Below are positions 33,963 to 45,489 of a stretch of DNA of 64,000 nucleotides, in pieces. Under the pieces are notes generated by a model. The model was not told where the DNA came from and did not search any database. It saw only the letters and a list, made by a program, of their open reading frames with translations. The position numbers were made by a program, and so were the translations under genes. The DNA is from Bilabrum cf. latius (Eukaryota; Bigyra: Bicosoecida; Bigyra; Bicosoecida): assembly GCA_965178125.1 (NCBI GenBank), contig OZ237775.1, positions 496,001-560,000 on the forward strand. The letters run 5' to 3'. Numbering within the stretch: position 1 is the first letter of the stretch; every line of letters starts with the position of its first letter.

Positions 33963-36374
33963 AAACAGATAATTTGTATATTTCAACGAGGGAGTAGTTC
34001 ACGCAGTTTTCAAATCACAGTTCTATACTGAAAAGGAGATGTGAATAAGTGAATTGAGGATATGATCCTTGGATTCAGGTAAGTTGTGGCAAGCACTAGT
34101 TGACGAATGATCGCGGTCGCAAGTGAGCATCAAACATGTCAAACACAGCAAGTGTGTTGTGGGCTTCCCAGGCAAGCACAAAGTGTTAACCAAATGCTTT
34201 TCATGTGAAATCCAAACGAATGCTGCATTGTCTTAGCGTAAACGAAACTGCACTTCATCATTTTGACAAGCTATCTCTGATTGTTTCGCCTTAAATTGCT
34301 GTTCGCTAGCACTAGGATCATCAATGATGTGAACAGTGCTTGAATAGTCCCCAGCGACTTCGTTCAAAATAATCTTAAAACTGTCGATTGCGACACTCTT
34401 CAGAATACAAAAATCGATCATTTCTTTCCAAGCTTTACCTTAAGCGCCGTGCACTTGCACCAGGCATCCCACTGGACTCGAGTCTATCTTTCTGGGGGAA
34501 TCTCCAAGCTTAGGTGGATAAGAATCACAAGACCACATAGCAACTGGAAGCAATAGGTGTTGACATATGCACGTACACAGGCTTGACTGGTGTTGATCCA
34601 AATTTCCGACACGATTGAGATTTAGGTCGGTATTAAATGTCTTGATTTGATGCAAAGCAGTCGAAAATCTCGTTTGATTTTCTCCAACTCATTCAATATG
34701 TCGTTCTGCACTTAAATAGTAATGATATTTTTTTAGGCTCCTAGATCAACTTATGACAGCGATTTATCGGCAGAAAGATCCTTCTGATACTAAGAGATGA
34801 CAGCCATCTGCTTGCCAAGCCACAATACTTGTACAAGTATTGTGCTATTGCCTCGTAATTAGAATACAAAGTTAATTCATACTTCGTAAGATTTCACCAT
34901 TTAACTTCATGCATCCGTGCATTCATTAGTGATAAGAAAATTATATCCGATTGTACTAAGGGTTTTAATATTAAGTAAAATCATGTTCAATAACAACCAC
35001 TGCTAAATTCACCCAGTAGACATGCTTAGAACCAGGTTTGCAGAGTTAATAGTAAATCGTGAAAATGAAGTGATCCTTGTTGCAAATTTGAAGTCAGTCG
35101 TAACAGTGTCTAATGCAATGTTAAAAATACGCCAATTAGCACATTTACATTGCATATGTGATATTGGGACCGAAATTTATTTCTCATTCACGAAACTTAT
35201 CGCAGCACTAAACATCATAAAAATCAATATCAATTCAAATACGCCTTGCTTGGGCACGCCTTGTGCAGATATAGATCTACTTGAAATCAATGAAATTGTA
35301 GTTCTGTAACATGGCATTAAGTAACAGAATAATCTGCTACCTTGGCTTTCCTTCTGTTGCGAAAGAGATGTATGTGGTATTTTATTGAACTCGATCGCTG
35401 TTTGGCGCAACAACACTGCTATTATTAATAAATGTCCGATATGTGCTTGAACGAATGATGGTATCTCTGTGATCAAGTTAGCAGTTTAAGCGCACTTTAA
35501 GAATGCACTTCTAATTTCAGCTGAAATGTGTTCACAGATGCGAATGAAACCTAAATAAGATAACGAATGAGGCAAATTAAATGAGAAAGGATAATACCAG
35601 AGAATATTTAATGCTTACATCTACTCATCATGTTCTTGATAACAAAATGGGATGACTCCAAACCAAAATGCTAACTGCTTGCCATTCTCTGGGATGAAAG
35701 CTACAAATAGAGCCCATGGGGCAATGCCCAATCGTTATGATTATCTTTGCTACACTTCACCTAAACGGCTTCTAGTATTATGAGTTAATCATCTCGTGCA
35801 TGACCTGACTCGGCACTGCGAAAGAATCTGTGAAGTTGAGGAATCGACCAAAGCGTTAACTGGAAGGTTAATGCTTCAAAAAATTAATGTGAAGCCAGTG
35901 TCTCGACCGCATGATCGGTAGTAAGAAACCAATGAAGCATTTTGATGCGTAGGTGAACATGAAAATGAATGTAAGTTAGCGATTTAACGTCGCAATCACA
36001 ATTCTAAACTTGCTGCTCTACGGCGCCTATGCCAATACCATTAAAAGGTTTGGGGCATTCGAACTGCTACATATGGACAGGGGCTGTTGCAATTTGCCGC
36101 ATGGTTGACTCAGCCTCGATTTTCTGTATTCTGTTGAACGTCACAGGGGGAGGGGGCTGGGGATAATATAGATGTATACGCTACACCTATACAGAAAAGG
36201 GTCGAGGGCCACCCCCCCTTGACAACTGGCCCGTGCGCCAACACCTACCCGGCCAGCGGCGGGGTGAGTACTACTCGGAGCTGATTTTTTTTGCTAGCCC
36301 TAGACCCCTGGAAGGGCGCTCTGAAAGACAATTGCAGGCCCATATGAATGCGATAAGTTCATTTATCCACTAAA
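33963..36374. other. AT-rich island without recognisable genes
   Basis: About 2.4 kb of markedly AT-rich sequence in a GC-rich window. All frames are short even when TAG is allowed, and none resembles a known protein. It contains a perfect 24-base palindrome (34821-34844) and, near 36140-36250, G- and C-rich runs. No tRNA, rRNA or transposon hallmark was found. It separates the BCKDHB 3' end from the dynactin p25 5' end. Confidence 0.7.
34821..34844. repeat. Perfect 24-base palindrome
   Basis: Two 12-base arms, CACAATACTTGT and ACAAGTATTGTG, abut with no spacer. The site lies inside the AT-rich island. Such a site could be bound by a dimeric protein or could extrude as a cruciform, but no function is evident from the sequence. 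Confidence 0.9.
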
Positions 36375-37054
36375 ATGGCTGCTGTAGCCGAGGAAAAGGA
36401 CCGGGAGGTTTTCTTTGAGCATCCTGCTCGTTCGATCTCAAGAGCGGCAAAGCTATTTGGGACTAGCAAGTTAACAGGTCTCCGGGACGTAAGGGGGGGG
36501 GGGGGGCAGGACTCCTGATTACATATTATTACAGCGTGTTTGGAAGCCTTTTTGTGTTTCCCTCTTGTGCATTCAATCGAATCGCGCAGTGTGAGGTGTG
36601 GCACGACGCGGTTTTGAGAGCCGACTTGGCGCCGATAGCGATAGGTATCGACTCCATAATTGGCGCGGCAACCGTAATTAGACCCCCCGTCTCAGCAAAG
36701 ACGGATGCTGGTTTCGTCAGTGTCAGTATTGGCAGTCACACGGCGCTAGGTAGCGGTGTTGTGTGCGAAGCCGCTGAGATTGGCTCCAACGTAGTCATTG
36801 GAGACGGTGTTATTCTCGTGAGGTAGACAAGGTGGGATCTACACGCCAAATTAGTCGTGACTACATTGTAAAGCGTCGTATGTGGAGCTTCTCTCAATAA
36901 CACAACACCGCAGGGGCCGAGGTCGAGAGTTTTGGATGGGGCCAGGGTGACCGCTGGCAGCGTTGTGCCAGCCGACACGGTTATACCACCATTTGCTGTG
37001 GCTAGTGGCGCGCCCGCAAGAATCTCTCACTCGGGTTTGGCCGGCGTGTCATGA
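36375..37054 (+). CDS. DCTN5: Dynactin subunit 5 (p25), left-handed beta-helix
   Basis: Three exons, 36375-36488, 36590-36817 and 36914-37054 (introns 101 and 96 bases), give 160 aa ending in TGA. The hexapeptide-repeat beta-helix matches dynactin p25: AVLRADLAPIAIG, the diagnostic VIRPP, SIGSHTALGSGVVCEAAEIG and NVVIGDGVIL. The last exon supplies VLDGARVTAGSVVPADTVIPP and FAVASGAPAR, matching the conserved p25 end. It would sit at the pointed end of the dynactin complex and help cargo binding of dynein. It is somewhat shorter than the human 182-aa protein. No TAG codon is present. The first intron starts with an unusual run of 14 G (36493-36506). The gene is convergent with HMG-CoA lyase. 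Confidence 0.92.
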
Positions 37055-37196
37055 TCCTGATGCAGCCGATGTCACCCTTTCTTGGTGGTCGGATAGACAG
37101 CCTCGTTTTGATACAGTAGAGTGCAGCAAGTCTCCGTTTTCGCTAATGGATAACATTCAAACAGGCAGGCAATTCACGCGAGCACGGCTCACGCTC

Positions 37197-38780
37197 TCAG
37201 CCACTGGTGGCAGCTTGTGTCCCTCTCTAGCCCCCCGGGCCACTTCCACTACCGCTGGCATTTTGCTCTCCGGGTTGCTGCTGCTACGCCTCCCTTTCCT
37301 ACTCCTACTCCTTCTTCCTTCGCCTGGCCTCACCCGCTTCCTTTGCTTCTCGCTTGGCAATGGTGGCTCTAGCCACCTTGGAGGCAGTCGGCTTACCCAG
37401 GTGTCCGCAGATGAACTCGCCTGCCTCCACCAGCCGCTCCAGCCGGACCCCAGACCGGATGCCCAGCCCATCCAGCATGTACACCACGTCCTCTGTGGCC
37501 ACGTTGCCGCTTGCCCCATTAGCGTATGGACATCCACCAAGGCCTGCCACGGCTGCATCCACCACGGAAATGCCCATCTGCAGAGCTGCCAGCAAGTTGG
37601 GCAGGGCCATGGCGTAGGTGTCGTGGAAATGCACCGCTACCGCTGAGGGAGGCACGTGGCGCAGCACCGCCTCTAGCATCGCTTGCGTGGCTGCCGGCGT
37701 GCCCACTCCGATCGTATCACCGAGAGAGATCTCGTAGCAGCCCATCTCGTACAGGCTGGCAGCCACGAAGCCGACGGCGTCGGGCTCGACGTGGCCATCG
37801 TACGGGCACCCAAGGACACAAGACACATAGCCACGTACCGGCACTCCCCGAGACCTGGCTTCCAGGCACACTGGTTTGAACCGTTCTAAACTCTCAATCA
37901 CGGAGCAATTGATATTCTTCCTCGAGAACCCATCGGAAGCGGCGCCGAATATCGCCACTTCATCGACATTCGATTCCAAAGCACCCTGCAAACCTCTCAT
38001 GTTCGGGGTAAGAGCAGTATACCTCACGCCTGGCACCCTATCTATACCTGCCATAACTTCTCGGTTGTCTCCCATCTGCGGTACCCATTTAGCAGAGACA
38101 AACGACGTCGCCTCAATCACCCGCAAGCCCGTTTGCGAGAGTTTATTGATTAGTTCGATCTTGACCTCTGGTGGAATAAGAGTCTTTTCATTCTGCGAAA
38201 GGAATCCACAAATTCTAACGTTTTGGGCTGTAGGACACAACAGCTTCAATCCCAATGGGCAAGAAACCAACGAGATGCTCACCTGCAACCCATCCCTTGG
38301 GCCTACTTCAACGATCCTAACCTCCGCAGGAAGACCCTATGATTTCATAGCAGGTAAACTCGAGGCTACACCGGACACCCCCCTGTCATAAGCCGTAAAG
38401 ATGCCTGCTGGTGGCCGCACATTGATCCTGCCAGAGTCTAGGGGCACTTGAGCGCCCGGATTGCGCTACCTATCACCGCCACCGGCACTACTTGCAAACA
38501 AAGCTGAGCTAAAATATTGCTGATTATTGCTGCTCAATTCCGCTTTACAGCCATTATACAGCCTAGATGGCTGCACGCGACACGAGCCAAGTGTCTTTGC
38601 AAGAGATGGTCCCACCTTACTGGAATACCGAAGGTGGGATGTGAACATGGTCTGCTTAAGCGAAACTGCGATTGTCCTAGCCTTTGCAAGGACTGACTGA
38701 TTCGTTTTGCTCGCAACACTGTGCGAAGGAACCGGCACGAATGTGAGCGAGCCCCAACGAACTCTCACAGGCGAGGACAT
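37197..38780 (-). CDS. HMGCL: Hydroxymethylglutaryl-CoA lyase, mitochondrial
   Basis: Two exons, 38780-38283 and 38192-37197, with a 90-base intron, encode up to 497 aa ending in TGA. TAGs are at 38466, 38337, 37305, 37299, 37284 and 37227. The TIM-barrel core is very well conserved: [13 protein letters not shown] at the end of exon 1, [65 protein letters not shown] and the catalytic Cys loop [14 protein letters not shown]. It splits HMG-CoA to acetoacetate and acetyl-CoA, the last step of leucine breakdown. The N-terminus is long; Met at 38648 ([12 protein letters not shown]) would start a conventional presequence and leave a more usual gap to the kinesin stop. Beyond the Lys/Arg-rich end at the TAG 37305, translation continues into a Gln/Gly/Ser-rich tail. 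Confidence 0.95.
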
Positions 38781-38784
38781 GCTG

Positions 38785-41700
38785 TTACCCTAGCTTGCTT
38801 TCCTCATAGGTCCTGACGATCTAAGGGAAGTCAGCGAGCAAGTCTGCTCGTGGAAACCACTCTTCCTCCCCCTCCCCCGCGCCCTTCCAACGCACCTTGT
38901 AGAACACCTCCGGCTAGCCGCTGCCACCATGGCCAGGCACGTCCACAGCCCTCTAACCAACGATTGCCTCGATCTCATCTTCATCTTCACTCGCTGCGGC
39001 ATCTATGCCTTGGCTTGGATCCTCCTAAACGGGTGCTGGCCCAGGTTCTTGAGCTGGCACTGGTGCTGGTGCTGGTGCTGGTGCTGGTGCTGGTGCTGGT
39101 GCTGGTACTGGCGCTGGTGCTGGTGCTGGTGCTGGTGCTGGTGCTGGTGCTGGTGCTGGTGCTGGTGCTGGTGCTGGTGCTGGTGCTGGTGCTGGTGCTG
39201 GTGCTGGTGCTGGTGCTGGTGCTGGTGCTGGTGCTGGTGCTGGTGCTGGTGCTGGCGCTGGTGCTGGTGCTGGTGCTGGTGCTGGCGAAGGTGCAGCTGG
39301 TACTGGTACTGGTGCTGGTACTGGTGCTGGCGTAAGGCTGGCCATCCCGAATCCATCTCCCGTCCTTGCCTAGGCCTGGGCTCCATCAGCATCGGCATGC
39401 TAGTCTTCGCCCACATCCACGCCCGCGCCCGCCCCCGCCCCCAGGTCGCCTTCCTCCCGCGACACCTCTGCCGCGGCCGCGGCATCCACCGCGACACTGC
39501 GCCTCCACCGCTCCGCCGCCTCGTGCTCGTCCTGCCTCCTCCTCATCACGCGGTCCAGCGCACCGGGACTCGACGTGGCCTGCAGACTCGCCGCTGCGTC
39601 GCTGTCCTCCTGCTGCTGCCGCAGCACTCGCAGGCGCGCGTTCACGTCCACGAGGTACTTGAGCACGTAGCTCTGGTTGGTCAGCTCCTCCTCCCGCTGC
39701 CTGCGCTGCGCCTCGCTCTCTGCCAGCTCCAGTTTGACGCTGTGCAATGACCCGGTTTGGCCCCGCGCGTGCTCGCCCAGCGCGCGGGTGGCTGCCTCCA
39801 CGCGCCGCCCAAGCCGCGCTGCCAGCCCGCACAAGTCCTCAGCGGCAGCGGCTGAGACGTCTCGTCCCCCCTGCATCCCCCCTTGCTCCGCATGCCCACG
39901 CATCACTGGCTCCAGCACCTCCGCCAGCTGCGCTGCTAGCGCCTCTCTAGACGTCCCGGGGACACGATGAGTCTGTGCCTGTGCTCGGTGGGGCTTGCCC
40001 CCCTCTCTGCCCGTGGTTTCGTCCTCATCCTCAGGGTCCTCCAGCACAACCACGTCCTCCTACTCCTCGTCCCTCTCATCTGCACCCCCACCAGCATCTC
40101 TCCAACCACCCGACACATCGCCCCACGCTTCCCCTGCCGATGGGTCCGGCACATCCTCGGTGCCCAGCGAGGCTAGCCTCCCTTTGCGGTCGCTGCGGCG
40201 CACAACCGGCAGGTGGGGGCCAAAGCGGGCAGGCGCGGCCACGTCGTCCATGGCCGCCATGGCTGCTGCCTCCCTCCTGGACCCCGCCTCCAGACGGGCA
40301 TCCTCCGCCTGGCTCGCTGCCCACTGTGCGCGCGAGTCACCGACCGACTGCTGGCACAGCTTCAGCTGCTGGGTGGCCGCCTCGTGTGCCTCGGACAGAG
40401 CCCCCCACAGCTTCCGGATGGCAGGCAGCCACGGGCCCGGGTGCACGACCCCAGCGGCCCCGGCAAATGCCAAGCCGGTCGCCCCGCCCAAACTGGGTGG
40501 ATGCGCAGCCCCACCACTCCCCTGGCCCAATCTAGACTCCGCCGCGAGTGCTCGCCTCTCCATCACACCCAGCGCGCCAGTCACCGCCTCAGCCCGCGCC
40601 TCCGCCTCCCGTGCCCGTCTCTCTGCGGCCTCGGCGCGCGCCCGCTGCTGCCTGACTTCCTGCTCCAGCACGGCCTGCTTGCCCTCGAAGCTCGCCTGCA
40701 GGTCCGCCTGCCGTCTCAAAAAATCGCCCTCTGCCCCAGCGATGCGCATCTGAAGCCGGGCCGCCAGCGCTGCATAATCCACCTCCGCGTGCTAGACAGG
40801 GGTGGCCGCCACCCGCATGCACCTGGACGCGAAGAGCAGCGTGCTCAACGTCTCGGCATAGTCCGCGTGGCACGGGCCCACTGTAGCAATAAGGTACGTC
40901 TTGGCAGTGCCCCCCAGGTTGTCCTGCAGCAGCCGAGTCAGCTTGGAATCCCTGTAGGGCACGTGCTGAGGCCCTGCTTGCGCATGCGCGCCCCTGGCCC
41001 CCGCGCCATGCCCTCGCGCCTGTGCCCTGGATATGTCAGCCAGCGCCGCAATCACCTTGCCCAGCGCCGTGAGAGACGTGTTGATCGCCTGTGCTTCCCG
41101 CAGCCTCGCGCCCTGGCTGGTGGTCCGCCGCACGCTCTCGCTCCCGGCCAGGTCCACCATCATGAGAGTGCCGTGCAGCGCGCGGCTGTCCACGCCGCTA
41201 GCGGATGAGGTCGAGGACGAGGACGAGGACCCAGGCCGCTGTCCCTGCGCATCCGGCATGCCTCCGTCGGCCCCGACAGCCATGCGCCTGTGCACGCGAA
41301 CAGAGAGCAGTGTGTGCGACCTGGAGGATGTGTCGTTCATGGCAGTGGCTCCCATGGCTCGGTGGGCCAGCCCCCAGTTGAGCAGCTCCACCGCCTCGTC
41401 AAACGAGCGCACGCTGAACTCGTTCGCCCCTGCCACGTAGAACCCTCTCTCGGGGTCTTCTCGGATGGGCAGGTTCTGGCCCAGCACCGACCCGGCTTCC
41501 CCCGGCACCTCGCCCCTCGGACCCCCGCCCCAGGCGCCCCCCGCGAAGGACCTCCTGCCTGTGCCCCGCTGCGATCCACCTGAACTCCACGGGTCACCAT
41601 GGACACTTCTCGGAGTGGACGCTCCACTCCCCTATCCCATCGGGCCGGCTCCTCCCTGCGAGCCGCCCGTCCCCACCCACTCCGCCCTGCGACCTCCAGG

Positions 41701-42615
41701 GGGGGCGACCTGCCCGCCCGCGTCCCCGGGAAACCGGAACAAGTCCTGCACCCGCTCGCAGTAGATCTGCACGAAGCTCATGGTGACTCGCCAGCGGAAC
41801 TGCCTTGCAGTGGCGGCCGCATGTCCGAAGATGTGCGAGAGCGCCCTGGGGATGAGACCGGCTTTGTCCGAGGTCACCTTGCGCAGGATTCCCATCGTGT
41901 GCGTCTTGCCGGTGCCCGTCTGGCCGTAGCACGCAATCGAGCCGTTGTACCCTTCCAGCACACCAGCCACCACTGGTCCACCAGACTCGTCATACACCTC
42001 GGATTGGCTGGCACGGGGACCGAACACGCGGTCGAAGCGGAACCGCTTCGCGGCGCCCGCTCCCCGCGCGCTAGGCTACAGCACCAGTGCCTTGGACTCG
42101 GCCTGGTCCCCGCCTGCCCCGCCCCTCGGCTCCCCAGCCGCACCAGCGCTAGCGTCCGCCTTCACCACGATGGGGTCCTCTGGCAGCCGGCCGTATCCCC
42201 CTCCCCCCCGCCCCCGCCCCTGGCTGCGAGACCTGCCCCGGCTGCGGCTCGCGCTCCTGCCCGCCGCGGGAGCAGACCGCATGGAACGCACGCTCCCTGC
42301 GTCAGATGCGGCATCGCTTGCCCTGCCCCCGATGCTGGAGCGAGGGCCGCGCCCCCGCCTCTGCCCCCTCGGCGTCTGCGGCTGCTGCCCGTCCGCCAAC
42401 TCATCCGCGGCTCGCTGCACTCTCTCACCGTGCGCATGAATCTCATCCTCAAAGGCTGGACGGATGCGAATCGCGACACGAACGCGCTAGTCCTGCGGAA
42501 TTCAAGCCATCAACAACAGATCTAGATGTGCAACTCGTAGCAGAACGACAAGGCAAGGCATCGCGCAACTACGATCAATATTGCGTTTGACAAAAGCCCT
42601 CACGGGAGGTCTCAT
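38785..42615 (-). CDS. Kinesin motor protein with coiled coil, Ala-Pro linker and C-terminal chromodomain
   Basis: Main exon 42492-38785 (1,236 codons, TAA stop) plus a proposed first exon 42615-42604 across a 111-base intron. TAGs are at 42487, 42076, 41632, 40792, 40060, 39400, 39370, 39025, 38953, 38914 and 38821. The N-terminal motor has RVRVAIRIRP, FRFDRVFGP, P-loop GQTGTGKT, switch I NDTSSRSH, switch II DLAGSE and PYRDSKLTRLLQDNLGG. Coiled coil follows (about residues 570-1000), then about 75 residues of Ala-Pro repeat. The last 60 residues form a chromodomain-like unit: EVFYKVRWKG, EEEWFPRADLL and ADFPqIVRTYEE. Motor and chromodomain are each read across TAGs. The combination suggests a motor that binds modified chromatin; subfamily not assigned. 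The first exon is tentative. Confidence 0.9.
39058..39331 (-). repeat. CTGGTG hexanucleotide microsatellite coding for Ala-Pro repeats
   Basis: About 45 near-perfect copies of CTGGTG on the plus strand, with CTGGTA and CTGGCG variants and a break near 39290. On the coding minus strand it reads as alternating Ala and Pro, giving an extended linker between the kinesin coiled coil and the chromodomain. Other frames give striking but artefactual poly Trp-Cys or His-Gln peptides. Confidence 0.95.
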
Positions 42616-43045
42616 GGGCTCTGTAGCTGCTGAAGATGCACTAGTGACGCTCAGAGCTGGTGATGCTGCGCCTGCTCTTGCCGTCCCGAGCCTGTCACTT
42701 CGAGCGGAGCTCGTTGCTCGCCGCCCGTTGAAAGAGAGACCTCCATGGTGCTACGGCGGGATCCCGCCAGCAATTGGTGGTCTTCCAGCAGCTGATATTG
42801 GAGTTTCTCTACCGTTTGTGCGGTTCGATGGAGCAAAACCACTGCGTTGTAGCGCGAACGGGTCGTCCCTGTTGGTAGGCCTGCGGCAGGATGCAAGAGT
42901 AGACCAGTGCAGACGGTGCGAGTCACTTGTCACTCTCACTGAAGGTATACGCTCGTGTGTTATACAATTCGTCTTACCTAGTTAGTCCATTTCGCAAATG
43001 TTGCCTGCCGGTTGGCAACTACGGCGGAGCTGCGCTTCGCCCTGA
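42614..43045 (+). CDS. Hypothetical protein
   Basis: ATG at 42614 opens 143 codons to TGA at 43043-43045, with one TAG at 42983. The sequence is not low-complexity (RPPWCYGGIPPAIGGLPAAD, CRRCESLVTL), which argues for a real product, but I do not recognise it. A GGTATAC word near 42943 may be a splice donor, so the 3' part is uncertain. Its start codon overlaps the proposed kinesin start on the other strand. Confidence 0.4.
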
Positions 43046-43544
43046 CCCGACCTAAACATCAGACCAAGCGTCAGGACCTGCCATTCACCAAAGCACGCTG
43101 TCGATTACACTTCAATGCAACGATCAATAGGTCTACAGTGAACCGGCGCGTCCGAAACGTGCTGCAGATAGCTTTTGCAACATTGCTGGCGAGACGTCTG
43201 CTTGGGGCTGCGCTTGGTGTGACGAGCCCACTGTCCACTGGTCTGGTGGCACGTCTGCAGCATGCAGCAGCAGCATGCAGCAGCTTACCTGCATGCATCC
43301 GGATTCATAGCTCAGTGTGTGGTAGGTGTGCTCGCACCGCACGTCACATCCCGTATGTCTGCGCATCTTGCAATGTCATACCACAGAGGTGAACGTTCAA
43401 CTGAACTTGTGCCGCTTGCCCTAAATCCTGCGTGAATCTCCGCCGCCCTGGTCTACCCCAGGATTCAATTCTCCATATTGTGCCTATTCAATTCGCAACT
43501 GCACTGATCCAGACCTACCCCCAGCCCTACTTTCAGCTCCCACT
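43046..43544. other. Intergenic or intronic region
   Basis: About 500 bases up to the end of the BCKDH E2 gene. A 126-codon open frame at 43012-43392 (TGA stop) has no recognisable feature. It could be a further exon of the hypothetical gene at 42614. A GGTGTGACGAG word lies at 43216. Confidence 0.4.
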
Positions 43545-45206
43545 TCACCGCAGGTCTGCGATCATGGTGGTGGGGTTCTCCAAGTAGCTCGCCCACAGGT
43601 TGCTGAACCTTGCCATGGTAGCCCCGTCCACCACACGATGGTCCGCAGACCAGCTCACGCGCATCACGTGGCACGCTGCCATCACCTCCTCGCTGCTCTG
43701 CCCGACAGCTGCCCCATCCACTGCCCCGAAAGGACTCCCCAGCCCAGCCACCTGCAAGCCAAGCCTCTGCGCCCTAGCTCGCGGCATCACCCGCGGCACC
43801 TTTTGCATGCGCCCCAGCGCCCCAATGGCCACCTGAGGCACCACCAGCACGGGGGACGCGTACGTGCCCCCAATGGCCCCGATGTTGCTCAGCGAAAAAG
43901 TGCCCCCCTTCAGGTCTTCCTCGCCGAGCTTGCCCGCTGCTGCAAGCACCTGCAGCCTTCCCAGCTCCTCGGCAATGGACAGTACCGACCTGTCCTGGCA
44001 GTCTTTCACGTTGGGCACGATCAATCCGCGAGGAGTATCCATCGCCACGCCGATGTGGTGCGCCCCCTTGATCGTGACGCTGCTGCCGTCCGCCGCCGCC
44101 CACGCATTGAGAGAGGGGTGCTGCTTGAGGGCCAGCGAGGTGGCCTTGAGGATGAAGGGCAGGTACGACAGCTTGATGGACCGGTCGGCCGCCAGCGGCT
44201 TCATCTCGGCTCGTAGCTGGCCCAGTGCATCCAACCCGACCTCGTCGCTGTAACCGAAATGCGGCACGGCCCACGCCGCATCCATGGACCGCACCATAGC
44301 CCGTTGCAGGCCCCGCACAGGCACCTCCTGGTCGGGGGCCGCCGAGGAACCGTGCACAGGAACTGCCTGCAGTGGCACTTCCGGGCCCCCGGCTTGGGAC
44401 GCTGCGGGGGTGGAACTCGATGTGGCTGGCGCGGGGGCCGCAGCAGCCGGCTGTGGTGGCTGGGCCGGCGCACCCCCGCTCTGGATGAATGCGAGGACGT
44501 CCGACTTGAGGATGCGACCCGCCTTGCCCGTGCCAGACACGTCCGCCAGCTGCACGCCGTGCTCGCGAGCTACTCTGCGAACCGCAGGTGTGGCCAATGG
44601 CTTCCCATCGGGCCCACTGAGGCTGGTTGGTCCGGGTCCAGCTGCCGTCTCGACCTCGGGGACCGTCACCGACGGGGTCGCAGCTGGCTCGTCAGCTTCA
44701 GTTGCCGCTTCATCCGTCGGACCATCTCCTTCCTGCTCGATATCCATTAGAACTGACCCGGTTGGTGCAACGTCACCAGCCTTGAAGTGCACCTTCTTCA
44801 CGATACCGCTGTATCTAGAGGTAATCTCAACTGTGGCCTGCGCAAGATCTCAGGGCAATCAGTCGGAACGCAACTTCGTCGTGCAGACACCATCGAGCTG
44901 CTGTAAGATGTCATATCTATAGACTCCGTAAATGTTTCTCACCTTGTCACTTTGCACCTCCATAACGTTGTCAAACTCTTCGACCGTATCCCCCTCAGAC
45001 ACAAAAACCTACATTACCTCAACTTCGGCAATTCCTTCCCCGATGTCAGATAGAACAAAAGGTACAATTTTACCTTTACGGGCAGTGCTGGCGTGAATGC
45101 TTCGAAATAGGCCGCTTGAGGGCCACGATTCGATACCCTGCGCAACAGCAAGTGTACCCGGGCGTACAGTAGCAACACGGGATCTGGCCAACCCGTGTAA
45201 ATTCAT
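43545..45206 (-). CDS. DBT: Branched-chain 2-oxoacid dehydrogenase E2 (dihydrolipoyl transacylase), mitochondrial
   Basis: Two exons, 45206-44943 and 44837-43545, with a 105-base intron, encode about 518 aa ending in TGA; one TAG at 45009. Order of parts: presequence with RSIHAS near its end; lipoyl domain (PFVLSDIGEGIAEVEV, then EVQSDK, whose Lys88 is the lipoylated residue at the exon junction, then ATVEITSRYSG); an E3/E1-binding domain (ATPAVRRVAREHG, GTGKAGRILKSD); and the acyltransferase core with PHFGYSDEVGLD, GLIVPNVKDCQ, GGTFSLSNIGAIGGTY and the active-site SADHRVVDGATM. It transfers branched acyl groups to CoA at the centre of the BCKDH complex. Upstream in-frame Met codons exist. 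It is divergent from the DnaJ gene. Confidence 0.96.
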
Positions 45207-45489
45207 CCTAGCAGCCCTATGAAAAATATAAGCATAATTTTTCGGGTGCCTGACAACACGCTGCATGAGGAATTCGAAAGGATAGTTCAACCGCAACCTG
45301 CTGCGTGGCAACATTAAATCGTATTTTCCACGGCAGTAGTGCACGTTATTGTAGTTCACTGCACAGGTGGCAGCAGTATACTTGCGAACTCTCTGCAGTA
45401 TGCGTGCACTCAGAAGAGTAAAGCGGCTTCAAAGATGCACGATAGCATAGTCTTGTATCTCAAACCACTCGAATAGCCTGGTGTTCGCG

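Noticed and set aside
38929-39750. Frame encoding a long Trp-Cys repeat
   Set aside because: It is the CTGGTG microsatellite read in the wrong frame; the opposite strand is the kinesin linker in a continuous gene.
43012-43392. 126-codon plus-strand frame after the hypothetical gene at 42614
   Set aside because: Basic, Arg/Ala-rich sequence without recognisable features; kept only as a possible further exon.
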